Below are positions 21,163 to 29,704 of a stretch of 64,000 bases of DNA, one piece after another. Source of the DNA: Novosphingobium sediminicola (GTDB taxonomy: Bacteria > Pseudomonadota > Alphaproteobacteria > Sphingomonadales > Sphingomonadaceae); NCBI RefSeq assembly GCF_014196525.1, contig NZ_JACIDX010000012.1, positions 122,056-186,055 on the forward strand, written 5' to 3'. The notes under the pieces were generated by a model, which was not told the DNA's origin, did not search any database, and saw nothing but the letters and a program-made list of their open reading frames with translations. The translations under genes were made by a program, and so were the position numbers. The stretch's first letter is position 1. The number at the start of each line of letters is the position of its first letter.

Positions 21163-22944
21163 TCACGCCCATGCCGCATCATCGACATGCAATTCGGCGG
21201 CCCGGCGCGATCCCCAATCATCGATTCGTGCCCGCCCGGCCAGCCACAGCTTGCGCCCGTGATCGCCATGGATCAGCGTCTGGCCCATCTCGGTCTGGGC
21301 CGCGCGAAAAGCCATAGCCTTGAAACTGGCCCCATCTTCGCCGCGCACGATCATGCGCAGATGGTCCGCGCCCACCACATCGGCCTTGACCACGCGCACC
21401 GGCCCCACCGCCACACGCGGCCCCGGCCAGCCCATACCATAGGGGCCTGCGCTCTCCAGCAATTCGACCAGTTCGGGCTGCAACCCGCGCGGCGCCACGG
21501 CCAGATCAAGCAGCAGCGACTGCGCCCCTTGCGCCCGCCCGACATCGCCAGCCAGCCGGTCGTCCAGCCAGTCGGCAAAGGCCTCCAGCCGATCCTGCGC
21601 CACGGTCAGGCCCGCCGCCATAGCATGGCCGCCGCCTGCCACCAGAAAGCCCAGCTCGCGCGCACCAATGATCGCCGCGCCCAGATCGACGCCTGAAATC
21701 GAGCGCCCCGAACCCTTGCCAACGCCATCATCATCCAGCGCGATCACCAGCGAGGGCTTGCCGGTCTTTTCCTTGATCCGCCCCGCCACGATGCCGATCA
21801 CGCCGGGATGCCATCCCTTGCCCGACACTACTACCACGCTGCGGTTGCCCTGCCGCTCGATTTGCGCCTCTGCGGCTTCCTGCACGGCCATTTCGATGGC
21901 CCGGCGCTCCTCGTTCAGCCGTGAGAGCTGATCGGCGATCTCGCGCGCCTCCTCGGCGTCCTGCGTGGTCAGCAGGCGTACGCCCAGCGTCGCCTCACCC
22001 ACGCGCCCGCCCGCATTCACCCGCGGCCCCAGCGCAAAGCCCAGATCCGTGGCCGTGGGCGCGCGGTTCAACCGGCTTGCGTCGATCAGCGCCGCCATGC
22101 CGATATTCTCGCGCCGCGCCATCACCTTCAAACCCTGCGCCACCAGCGCCCGGTTCAGCCCATGGAGCGCCGCCACATCGGCCACCGTGCCCAGAGCCAC
22201 CAGATCGAGCAGCGCGAACAGGTCCGGCTCGGCCCGCCCGGCAAACCATCCTCGCCCGCGCAGCACCCGCACCAGCGCCACGCCCAGCAGAAACGCCACG
22301 CCCACCGCCGCCAGATGGCCATGGGCCGCGCCAATGTCGCTTTCATCCAATCGGTTGGGGTTCACCAGCGCCAGCGCCTGCGGCAATTCCGCGCTGCATT
22401 TGTGATGATCGACCACGATCACCTCGACCCCGGCATCGGCCGCCATGGCCAGCGCCTCATGCGCCATGGCCCCGCAATCGACCGTGACGATCAATTGCGC
22501 GCCCTCGGCCCCCAGCCGCACCAGCGCCTCGCCGGTGGGGCCATAGCCTTCGAGCAAGCGGTCGGGGATGTAATGGCGCGCATCATGGCCCAACATGCGG
22601 ATCAGCCGGATCAGCAGAGCTGCACTGGTTGCCCCATCCACGTCATAATCGCCGTATATGGTTATTGCCTCTTTCCGCTCGATGGCATCGGCCAGACGCC
22701 GGGCGGCCAGTTCCATATCGCGGAATTCGGACGGATCGGGGAGGAATGCGCGCAAGGTCGGCGCGCGGTGGCGGGGCAGATCCTCACGCGCAACGCCGCG
22801 CGCCAGAAGCAGTTGGGTGATAATATCATCGCTCAGCCCGCCCGAAGCGGTCTGCGCCATGTCCATATTGCCCCCGCGCCAGCGCCAGGCCTTGCCCGAA
22901 AGGGAAGATTCGGGACGGATCCATTGTGTCAATTCTGCATGCAT
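21163..22944 (-). CDS. recJ: Single-stranded-DNA-specific 5'-3' exonuclease RecJ
   Basis: 593-residue DHH-superfamily nuclease for recombination and mismatch repair. The metal centre motifs are complete: GDYDVDG (D99, D101, D103), VTVDCGA (Asp ~156), VVDHHKC (D179-H180-H181) and NPNR. The DHHA1 domain ends with GGGHAMAAG, and an OB-like domain follows. The start at 22944 is the only ATG with the family N-terminus in frame. It is divergent from the following hypothetical gene pair. Confidence 0.95.
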   Translation of the reverse strand: MHAELTQWIRPESSLSGKAWRWRGGNMDMAQTASGGLSDDIITQLLLARGVAREDLPRHRAPTLRAFLPDPSEFRDMELAARRLADAIERKEAITIYGDYDVDGATSAALLIRLIRMLGHDARHYIPDRLLEGYGPTGEALVRLGAEGAQLIVTVDCGAMAHEALAMAADAGVEVIVVDHHKCSAELPQALALVNPNRLDESDIGAAHGHLAAVGVAFLLGVALVRVLRGRGWFAGRAEPDLFALLDLVALGTVADVAALHGLNRALVAQGLKVMARRENIGMAALIDASRLNRAPTATDLGFALGPRVNAGGRVGEATLGVRLLTTQDAEEAREIADQLSRLNEERRAIEMAVQEAAEAQIERQGNRSVVVVSGKGWHPGVIGIVAGRIKEKTGKPSLVIALDDDGVGKGSGRSISGVDLGAAIIGARELGFLVAGGGHAMAAGLTVAQDRLEAFADWLDDRLAGDVGRAQGAQSLLLDLAVAPRGLQPELVELLESAGPYGMGWPGPRVAVGPVRVVKADVVGADHLRMIVRGEDGASFKAMAFRAAQTEMGQTLIHGDHGRKLWLAGRARIDDWGSRRAAELHVDDAAWA

Positions 22945-23146
22945 AATGGAGGGGATTAGACCATCTTTGGCCCGACAGAAAGGGTAGGGAATTTGTTAAA
23001 CATGGAGTGCCAATAAGATAATGGAAATGCCGCGCAGGGCTTGTGCCGCTATGGTTAGAATGGCCGGGACTCGACGCCGTGAAACTAAAAATGCCATACG
23101 TCATGTGTGATGCCATTTGTTTGGAGGCCATAGCGCGGTTGAATTG

Positions 23147-23893
23147 ATGACAGTTCCGACCCCCACCTCTTCCGCCTTTTATGTCCAGTTTCCGCAAGGA
23201 CGCGCCCCCCGCGTGCAGGCCGTGCTTGATCTTTTGAGGCAAGCTACTGACGCAGCAAGGATTTTGACAGTAACGCATCAACCGCAGGATGATGACGACT
23301 GGCTTGAGCTTTTGTCGAGTGGGCTGACTTTTGATCTTTGTGGTCTGTCCGGCGGTGTGGCCGCACCTCAGGTGGCTGTGCGCTACGGCGTGGCGGCGGA
23401 CACCGATCTGGATCATTCGGCATGGCTCCGCTTGGCGCCCGGCGCGCATCTTTCGGGCGGGCGCAGCCAGTTGCCCGTGGTCCGGGTGATGGCCGGCGTG
23501 GTGCTGGCGCTGCTTGATCTGCCCGATGCGATGGGGGTGGCATGGGGCCCGGCACGCACAGTCATGAGCACCGAGCATTTCCGACGCATCATTCCGGGCT
23601 GGCTGAAAGGGGGCGCCTTTCCCGCACTGGGACTGACGGCCCTGTCGCGCGATGCAGCGGGGGGTGTGGTTAGCGAGGGATTAAGTTTTTTTACTGGACT
23701 CGAACTGCGAATCGAGCCACTTCTTGCCAAACAGCCCGGCTTGGCTGGCAAGATTGCCGTAAGACTTATCCACAGTTTGGTGGAGGGCTGGACGGTGAAA
23801 GAGCCGACCGAAGTTGAAGGGCCGGAAGGGGAAATTCTTGGGGTAATTCCCGAGGAAAATGGAAAAATTCTTAGGGTATGTCCAGCACGCTGA
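23147..23893 (+). CDS. Hypothetical protein paired with an AHH nuclease
   Basis: 248 residues, no signal peptide or membrane helix, not recognised. It has a central hydrophobic segment (VVRVMAGVVLALLDLPDAMGVAWGPARTVMSTEHF) that looks like a buried helix of a DUF-type cytoplasmic protein, and an acidic C-terminus (EPTEVEGPEGEILGVIPEENG). The ATG at 23147 is used; an in-frame TTG at 23117 is possible. The end overlaps the start of the AHH protein gene by 16 bases, so the two are translationally coupled and may act together, perhaps as an immunity/effector pair, but this is a guess. Confidence 0.6.
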   Translation: MTVPTPTSSAFYVQFPQGRAPRVQAVLDLLRQATDAARILTVTHQPQDDDDWLELLSSGLTFDLCGLSGGVAAPQVAVRYGVAADTDLDHSAWLRLAPGAHLSGGRSQLPVVRVMAGVVLALLDLPDAMGVAWGPARTVMSTEHFRRIIPGWLKGGAFPALGLTALSRDAAGGVVSEGLSFFTGLELRIEPLLAKQPGLAGKIAVRLIHSLVEGWTVKEPTEVEGPEGEILGVIPEENGKILRVCPAR

Positions 23894-24501
23894 CGAACAT
23901 TCTCGCCACAGTGTCGCCAGTTGCGGGGGTCGCCACCATTCCTTCTGTGCGGGCGGCGTTGACTCATTTTCGTCATCGGGTTCGACCTGCTCTTCCCTTT
24001 CGCGCCGTTAACCAGTCGGGCAGTCCCGATTATGACCCGGGATTGCAGCGCCACCATATCCTGCCCAAACAATTGCTGTCGCAGCGCTGCTTTGGCCCGA
24101 TGTTCGATGTGATCGGGCGAGACCGGGTGGGGTTCGATGATTTTCGCAGCAATGGCCTGCTGCTGCCCGCGCATGATAAGGCGGCGATGAAGCTGGCTTT
24201 GCCTATGCATCGCGGGCCGCATCGCGATTACAGCGCGCTGGTGATGGAGCGGGTGGGGCAGGTCGAGGCGCGCTGGTCCGGCATTCGCGGCAAGGCGCCC
24301 GAGGTGGCGATGGTCGAGGCGGTTCAGCGCCTGACCCTGCTGCAAAAGGCGCTGCGCCGCCGGTTGCTGCGCCCGCAGGCCAAGCCGATGGTGCTCAGCC
24401 GTTATGACCCGATGCAGCGGCATGTCGATTTTACCGAACTGGACGCGATGGTTGATATGCTCTGGCCCGAGACGCAGGAATTGGCCGATCTGGGGCTGTA
24501 A
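23878..24501 (+). CDS. AHH-domain (HNH/Endo VII-type) nuclease-like protein
   Basis: 207 residues. The AHH nuclease signature is visible: LQRHHILPKQLL (catalytic His pair at about residues 58-59), DDFRSNGLLLPAHDKAA (Asn-x-Leu-x-Leu-Pro strand) and MHRGPHRDYSALVMERV. In other bacteria AHH domains are often toxin tips, but here there is no export or delivery domain. The last ~80 residues are helical and basic (LQKALRRRLLRPQAK). The start overlaps the previous gene by 16 bases in another frame. Confidence 0.75.
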   Translation: MSSTLTNILATVSPVAGVATIPSVRAALTHFRHRVRPALPFRAVNQSGSPDYDPGLQRHHILPKQLLSQRCFGPMFDVIGRDRVGFDDFRSNGLLLPAHDKAAMKLALPMHRGPHRDYSALVMERVGQVEARWSGIRGKAPEVAMVEAVQRLTLLQKALRRRLLRPQAKPMVLSRYDPMQRHVDFTELDAMVDMLWPETQELADLGL

Positions 24502-24531
24502 TCATGCGCGCCTTGGGCTAAAGGCCCGCCC

Positions 24532-25152
24532 ATGTCTCAGGATCTTCTCGATAGTTTGCCCGCGCCATGGCGCCTTGCGGTTGCCTATGCGCCGGTGGCC
24601 ACGCGCGACCGGTGGCTGACCATGCTGGCGCTGGATGTGCGCTTGGCGGGCGTCGTGCGCGGGGCGCGTGAACCGATTCTGGCCCAGATGCGGCTGGCAT
24701 GGTGGCGTGACCGGCTGCGCGATTCGGCGGATAAATGGCCGCGTGGCGAACCTTTGCTGGCGGCGCTTTCGTGCTGGGATGGCGGGCATGGCGCGCTGGT
24801 GGGGCTGGTCGACGGCTGGGAGGCTTTGCTGGGCGAGGCGCCTTTGCCGGTCGAATCGTTTGAGGCGTGGATCGAGGGGCGGGTGGCCGCCTGCGCCGCA
24901 CTGGGCGAGGGGGCGCAAGGCATGGCGCGTGGTTGGGCGCTGGGCGATTTGGCCGCTCATCTGGGCGATGCACAGGAGCAGGCCGCGGTTGCCGATATGA
25001 TCGAGGCGCATGGCTGGCGCGGGGTTCGATTGCCGCGCGCGATGCGCCCGCTGGTGGTTCTGCATGGGCTGGCCGCGCGGACCAAGGGGCGTCAGGGCGC
25101 GGAAAACATTTCGCTTTTTACGCTTTTGCGGCTTGGCATGCTGGGGATCTAG
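24532..25152 (+). CDS. Squalene/phytoene synthase family-like protein
   Basis: 206-residue all-helical cytoplasmic protein. The segment EPILAQMRLAWWRDRLRD matches the conserved helix of squalene/phytoene synthase family members (NDUFAF6-like), but the two catalytic DxxxD motifs of true prenyl synthases are not visible, so it may not be an active synthase. Starts 30 bases after the AHH gene on the same strand. Confidence 0.65.
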   Translation: MSQDLLDSLPAPWRLAVAYAPVATRDRWLTMLALDVRLAGVVRGAREPILAQMRLAWWRDRLRDSADKWPRGEPLLAALSCWDGGHGALVGLVDGWEALLGEAPLPVESFEAWIEGRVAACAALGEGAQGMARGWALGDLAAHLGDAQEQAAVADMIEAHGWRGVRLPRAMRPLVVLHGLAARTKGRQGAENISLFTLLRLGMLGI

Positions 25153-25183
25153 GGTACTCTCCCTATAAATTGGGAGGGGCAAA

Positions 25184-25735
25184 ATGGGGCGGTTGGTCAT
25201 CGGCGCAATCTCGGCGCTGGTTTTGGTGAGCGCGGGGTTTTTCTGGTGGCAGGGGCGGGCCAGCCTCGACCATGCCGCACCTTTGCCTGCCGTATCCGGG
25301 CCGCCTGCCGACAGCGCGATTGCGCTGCCCGATGCCGATCCGCATGGGCGTGGGCCGGCCTTGCCCAATGCGGTCAAGAAGGTGATGTCCAAGGAGGAGA
25401 AGCGCTTCAACCGCTATGACCGCAACCGCGATGGTTCGATCAACCGTAACGAGATGCTTTCAACCCGGGTGAATGCGTTTCAAAAGCTGGACATGAACCA
25501 CGACAATTTGCTCAGCTTTGAAGAATGGGCGGTTAAGACCTCCAATCGTTTCAAAGAGATCGATCGCAATGGTGATGGTATCCTGAGCCATGCGGAATTG
25601 AACGCCTATTACGCCGCGCAGGATGCCAAAAAAGCCGAGCGCGACGCTGGGCGTGACAGGGCAAAGGCCGATTGCGCCTGTGGCAAGGCGGCGCCCAAGG
25701 GCCGCCCTGCGTCAGACGATGATGACCCGGATTAA
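25184..25735 (+). CDS. Exported or membrane-anchored EF-hand protein
   Basis: 183 residues. An N-terminal membrane segment (GRLVIGAISALVLVSAGFFWW) is followed by a Pro/Ala linker and three EF-hand loops: DRNRDGSINRNE (about 79-90), DMNHDNLLSFEE (103-114) and DRNGDGILSHAE (127-138); the first and third are canonical, the second lacks a Gly at position 6. Probably binds calcium in the periplasm. The tail is Lys/Arg-rich then Asp-rich. The stop overlaps the trmFO stop by 4 bases (convergent). Confidence 0.82.
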   Translation: MGRLVIGAISALVLVSAGFFWWQGRASLDHAAPLPAVSGPPADSAIALPDADPHGRGPALPNAVKKVMSKEEKRFNRYDRNRDGSINRNEMLSTRVNAFQKLDMNHDNLLSFEEWAVKTSNRFKEIDRNGDGILSHAELNAYYAAQDAKKAERDAGRDRAKADCACGKAAPKGRPASDDDDPD

Positions 25736-27108
25736 GCGATACCCGCCAGCCAAGGCGCCAGATCGGCCTTGGCCCGCTCGGTATAGACCAGCTTGCGCGC
25801 GGGTTTCTTGATCTTCTTTTCTGTGACGATGGGCGGGAAAAGGCCGAAATTGATGTTCATCGGCTGATAGGTGTCGGCCTCTGCATCGCCTGTAATATGG
25901 GCCAACAGCGCGCCCAGCGCCGTGGTGCGCGGCGGCTCTGCCCAATCGCGGCCCGCCAGTTCGCAGGCGGTCATGATGCCCGCCAGCATGCCCACGCTGG
26001 CGCTTTCAACATAGCCTTCGCAGCCCGTGATCTGCCCGGCAAAGCGGATATGAGGCGAGGATTTCAGCCTGAGTTGGCGGTCCAGCAAAGTGGGCGAATT
26101 GAGGAAAGTGTTGCGATGCAAGCCGCCCAGCCGCGCAAATTCGGCATTCTCCAGCCCCGGAATCATGCGGAACACGCGGGTCTGCTCGGCATATTTCAGC
26201 TTGGTCTGAAAACCGACCATGTTGAACAGCGTGCCCAGCTTATTATCCTGCCGCAATTGCACGACTGCATAGGGCCAGCGCCCCTTGGGAAACTTTTCTG
26301 AAACACTGCGCGGATCATCCAGCCCCACCGGTTTCATCGGGCCAAAGCGCAACGTGTCCTCGCCGCGTTCGGCCATGACCTCGATGGGCATGCAGCCGTC
26401 GAAATAGGGGGTGTTGGCCTCCCATTCCTTGAACACCGTCTTTTCGCCGCTCAGCAATTCCTCGCGAAAGGCCAGATATTCGGCCTTGTTCATCGGGCAA
26501 TTGATGTAATCCTTGCCGTCTGACCCCAGAGCGAAGGAGGCTTCGGCGCCCTTGTCCCAACGCGCGGCGCGCCAGGCGATGTCCATATTCACCGTTTCGG
26601 CATAAACGATGGGGGCAATGGCGTCGAAAAAGGCGAGGCTGTCCGCTCCCGTTGCCGCGCCGATCTTTTCGGCCAGGGACGCGGCGGTCAAAGGCCCCGT
26701 GGCCACAATCGTTAGGCCCGCATCGGGCAGTGTATCGATCCGCTCGCGCGTCAGCGTCAGATTGGGCAGGGCGGTCAGCTCGGCCTCAATCGTGTCGCTG
26801 AACACATCGCGGTCCACGGCCAGAGCAGACCCTGCCGGAACCCGTGCCTTGTCCGCCGCGCGCATGATGAGGCTGTCGAGCGCACGCATTTCATAATGGA
26901 GCAGGCCCACAGCATTGGCGGTGTCATCATCGCTGCGCAAGGAGTTCGAGCAGACCAGTTCGGCCAGCCCATCGCCCTGATGCGCCGGGCTGCGCTCTCC
27001 GGTTCCGCGCATTTCCGAAAGGCGTACCTTGAAACCGCGCTTGCCCAATTGCCATGCCGCCTCGGTTCCCGCGAGGCCGCCGCCGATGATGTGTACGTCA
27101 TATGTCAT
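25732..27108 (-). CDS. trmFO: Methylenetetrahydrofolate-tRNA-(uracil-54-C5)-methyltransferase TrmFO
   Basis: 458-residue FAD-dependent enzyme making ribothymidine at position 54 of tRNA with methylene-THF. The FAD-binding Rossmann motif is at the start (VHIIGGGLAGTEAAWQLGKRG); other landmarks are ELVCSNSLRSDD, VATGPLT, MNKAEYLAF, NMVGFQTKLKYAEQ and GLHRNTFLNSP with the catalytic cysteine region GQITGCEGYVES. Its start lies only 54 bases from the target duplication of the casposon-like element, so its native promoter may have been displaced. Confidence 0.95.
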   Translation of the reverse strand: MTYDVHIIGGGLAGTEAAWQLGKRGFKVRLSEMRGTGERSPAHQGDGLAELVCSNSLRSDDDTANAVGLLHYEMRALDSLIMRAADKARVPAGSALAVDRDVFSDTIEAELTALPNLTLTRERIDTLPDAGLTIVATGPLTAASLAEKIGAATGADSLAFFDAIAPIVYAETVNMDIAWRAARWDKGAEASFALGSDGKDYINCPMNKAEYLAFREELLSGEKTVFKEWEANTPYFDGCMPIEVMAERGEDTLRFGPMKPVGLDDPRSVSEKFPKGRWPYAVVQLRQDNKLGTLFNMVGFQTKLKYAEQTRVFRMIPGLENAEFARLGGLHRNTFLNSPTLLDRQLRLKSSPHIRFAGQITGCEGYVESASVGMLAGIMTACELAGRDWAEPPRTTALGALLAHITGDAEADTYQPMNINFGLFPPIVTEKKIKKPARKLVYTERAKADLAPWLAGIA

Positions 27109-27162
27109 GGGGGGGCTTTAGCTATTGTGGGAGAGGGGGGCAAGGTTGGGTGGAGGGGATGC

Positions 27163-27177
27163 CTCCGGCGGGCAAAG
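27163..27177 (+). repeat. Left target-site duplication (15 bp)
   Basis: CTCCGGCGGGCAAAG, repeated exactly at 38932-38946. Depending on how the flanking G/C runs are split, the duplication may be read as 13 to 17 bp; 15 bp with termini GGGG/CCCC is symmetric. Confidence 0.9.
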
Positions 27178-27236
27178 GGGGTATAGTCATACCTGCCCGG
27201 AAATACATTTCTGACTACACCCTTGGAGTGAGGGCG
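27178..27236 (+). repeat. Left terminal inverted repeat (59 bp)
   Basis: Begins GGGGTATAGTCAT and is the reverse complement of 38873-38931 with 55 of 59 positions identical. It contains an imperfect internal palindrome, GGGTATAGTCA (27179-27189) and TGACTACACCC (27212-27222). Confidence 0.95.
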
Positions 27237-27426
27237 TTTGTCTCGTGCGCCCTCGCATATCCTTAAAAAATAACTATTGTTACAATCCAAGTCATTTATT
27301 CGATTATCATCTTTTTCAAATGAAAAAATTTCTCATGAATTTTTAAAAAACAAGAGCAATGCAATTCCTTGCAAATATTATTTATCAATATCAATAATAA
27401 AGGCCTTTAAATAGACGCGCATTAAT

Positions 27427-28497
27427 CTAAATTGGATCAATCCATTTACCTTGTGGTCCAGTCGATGATATTGGGTTTCCAAAATTATTCTGAAGGTAGA
27501 GATGGATATTCACTCGTGCGGCAATAGCTTGCGGCCCTGTCGAAATCCCACCGGGCAGCCCTTTCGCCGCCTTTTCGATCATACCCGTACCCCAGACCAT
27601 AGGCCGATTTAGCCACTCCGGTAGTCTCGTCACCATCTCAGCCGCTTGCTGAAAGCCCCATCCATTTTCTTTGGAGCGAGCAATAATCCACTTGTTATTA
27701 GTCGGAAAATCAATTCTTGGTAGCGGCTTACTCCCTCCGCCGTCATATCGCCTAGGCTTTGTGCTGGCCCAATCTCCGTAGAAAAAGTTATAGTTGCCAT
27801 ACTTTTCAGAGAGATTACTGTATATTATTCTTGAGCTAATAATCTTGCTTTCAGAAAAATCATCATACTCAGAAAATGAATTTGGGAAGCTTGATCCCGT
27901 AATTACAAAATTTAACTTATTCGATAGGACAAGAAATTTTTCCATCCAACTGGATATAAGCAATTCTGATATTTCATTTTGTTTACTGTAGCCATAATCA
28001 ATTATGATCAAAAAGTCTTTTTCCAAATTTTTTGAAACAATATTGATGATTTGATCAGAATCATACTGGCGCTCCAGCTCTATCCTAAAGGCAAACCCTC
28101 GATTCAGCTCAGTTGCAATTTCTATTTGCTTAGAGACTAAATCGGGCGTTACCCCAAGCAACTGTATACACGGCACGTAATTTTCATGATTCTTTATCAG
28201 GTCCATCCATTCCAGAGGACCCGACTTTTCATCAAGTAGTGAACGAAAATACTGGCGTGACGGCAAGTCCGATGTGCTTGAAAAATATCGATCAAGGTCA
28301 ACAATGATAGGTATATTGCCAACACTTTTTTCAATAACTTTATAGGTATTTTCGAATTCGATGGAGTTCAGCCAAGGCGCCAGCAATACGATAGGCAGCA
28401 TTTTGGATTTTTCTTCTCCTGGAAGCTTCTCCATTGCCTTCATTTCGGCACGTCTAATACAGATTGTCGGATAGTATCGCTTTGTAAATTTTGTCAT
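27427..28497 (-). CDS. Beta-family (phage-type) protein, casposon cargo
   Basis: 356 residues starting MTKFTKRYYPTICIRRAEM. The opening (YYPxxxxRxxEMKAMEKL), the IVLLAPWLNS and IIVDLDRYF strands and the ending (WGTGMIEKAAKGLPGGIS) fit the Beta_protein family found mostly in prophages and defence islands; molecular function is not known. The sequence alternates strands and helices like a TIM-barrel. It starts one base after the IrrE gene stop (TGAAATG), so translation is coupled. AT-rich codons point to foreign origin. The family call is from memory and is moderate. Confidence 0.65.
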   Translation of the reverse strand: MTKFTKRYYPTICIRRAEMKAMEKLPGEEKSKMLPIVLLAPWLNSIEFENTYKVIEKSVGNIPIIVDLDRYFSSTSDLPSRQYFRSLLDEKSGPLEWMDLIKNHENYVPCIQLLGVTPDLVSKQIEIATELNRGFAFRIELERQYDSDQIINIVSKNLEKDFLIIIDYGYSKQNEISELLISSWMEKFLVLSNKLNFVITGSSFPNSFSEYDDFSESKIISSRIIYSNLSEKYGNYNFFYGDWASTKPRRYDGGGSKPLPRIDFPTNNKWIIARSKENGWGFQQAAEMVTRLPEWLNRPMVWGTGMIEKAAKGLPGGISTGPQAIAARVNIHLYLQNNFGNPISSTGPQGKWIDPI

Positions 28498-28498
28498 T

Positions 28499-29023
28499 TC
28501 AGATGCCCAGTCGAAAGCCAACAGCGAGGCTTGAGGCGCGAAAAGCGGACGCAATCTGCTCAATGTTTTCCTTGTGCGGCGGCGTTCTATAATTTTCGTA
28601 ATGCCACTCGGAAATTTTAAGCCACGGCATCAGCATTGCGGCGCCCAATTTATTGGCCTCCACTTCCTGACGACTGGTCAGCTTTGATCTATACAATATA
28701 TTGTCCGTTATACCTTCTGCATCGATTAAATTTCTGTGAAGAAGATAGTGAGATATTTCATGGCAGACGGTAAATCTTTGCCTGACTGCTGCGTCAGTAT
28801 TGTTGACTTGTATTTCATAAATGCCATCTTCTCTCTTTCTGATTAAACCCGAAACATCAGTAGAGAGTGTCACGCTCAACACTTCCAGTCCAAGTCGCTC
28901 CGCGATAGCGCCAACTTTCACTGGAATGGCATCAAAGATGTCCCAGAATTTCGCCAAATCAGCTTTATCCGCACGGAGCCAGAGTTGTTTGGCCGGATCA
29001 TCGGGTGGGATATTGACGACCAT
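28499..29023 (-). CDS. ImmA/IrrE-family metallopeptidase, casposon cargo
   Basis: 174 residues. Zinc motif HEISH at residues 88-92 (FTVCHEISHYLLHR) and the third-ligand segment QEVEANKLGAAMLMP (Glu at about 122) define the COG2856 family. Relatives such as ImmA and IrrE cut HTH repressors, turning on mobile-element or stress genes. No partner XRE gene is fused or adjacent on this side; the element has a separate XRE regulator 9 kb away. The start overlaps the upstream stop by one base (TGATG). Confidence 0.88.
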   Translation of the reverse strand: MVVNIPPDDPAKQLWLRADKADLAKFWDIFDAIPVKVGAIAERLGLEVLSVTLSTDVSGLIRKREDGIYEIQVNNTDAAVRQRFTVCHEISHYLLHRNLIDAEGITDNILYRSKLTSRQEVEANKLGAAMLMPWLKISEWHYENYRTPPHKENIEQIASAFRASSLAVGFRLGI

Positions 29024-29508
29024 CAGTCTACGTCCCCCTCATCAGTAGGTTCGTTCATGGCTAACTGTAGTGCGTCAGCATTAATCCTATCCGCCACCAA
29101 CGGAAGCAAAGAAATCACTTCCAAGCGAACTCTCCGTTCGACAAACTGACGGTGGTGCCCATTTTCACTTTGCATCTCTTGCTCAATGCGAATTGTTCCG
29201 CTTCCCTTGGGACCGAATGCCTTCCCAATTTCTGCCAAAGCTTGCGCCTCTGCGTAACGCCCTGCGTCTCGCTTTAGATTACGAAATCCAAAAATACCTA
29301 ATACTGTCAAAATAATGGCGCATACTGTAAATATTACAGTCACAGTGGTAAGCAAAACTGTGAGAATTGCGTTGTAGTCAACGGCAACTACACTCTTTGA
29401 CGGTGCGCCTTGCAGAAGCCCTCTAATTTCGGAAAACGCAATCACACACACTGCCACAGTGGAGAGGACGGCTAAGAAGCCGTAAAATATGCGAACCGCC
29501 TGCTTCAT
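29023..29508 (-). CDS. Two-helix membrane protein, first gene of cargo operon
   Basis: 161 residues, unrecognised. Two membrane helices (AVRIFYGFLAVLSTVAVCVIAF and LTVLLTTVTVIFTVCAIILTVLGIFGF) are followed by a charged cytoplasmic domain of about 85 residues (RDAGRYAEAQALAEIG ... EVISLLPLVADRINADALQ). The start at 29508 is chosen over 29559 because it opens the first helix. Coupled to the IrrE gene, suggesting a sensor or anchor for the peptidase/beta pair. Confidence 0.65.
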   Translation of the reverse strand: MKQAVRIFYGFLAVLSTVAVCVIAFSEIRGLLQGAPSKSVVAVDYNAILTVLLTTVTVIFTVCAIILTVLGIFGFRNLKRDAGRYAEAQALAEIGKAFGPKGSGTIRIEQEMQSENGHHRQFVERRVRLEVISLLPLVADRINADALQLAMNEPTDEGDVD

Positions 29509-29704
29509 ATCTGATTGATAGCACGGCGTTGACGAGTCGCAAGGTCTTCCCGTGCCCACTTCGCGCCATTCTTCTGCACCAGCTTCGCGCTAAATTCCGC
29601 GCCAAAGGGCTGATTGAGGGCTATCAACTGTAGGTTATGACCGCAATTTCGACTCTGCCGCCCTCAAAATATGGAGGGCAGTAAGCTTGCCGACGTTTCG
29701 CCTT

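Noticed and set aside
20651..27178. tRNA-Glu array as the attachment site of the island
   Set aside because: It is more than 6 kb from the element, core genes (recJ, trmFO) lie between, and no tRNA fragment occurs at either junction.
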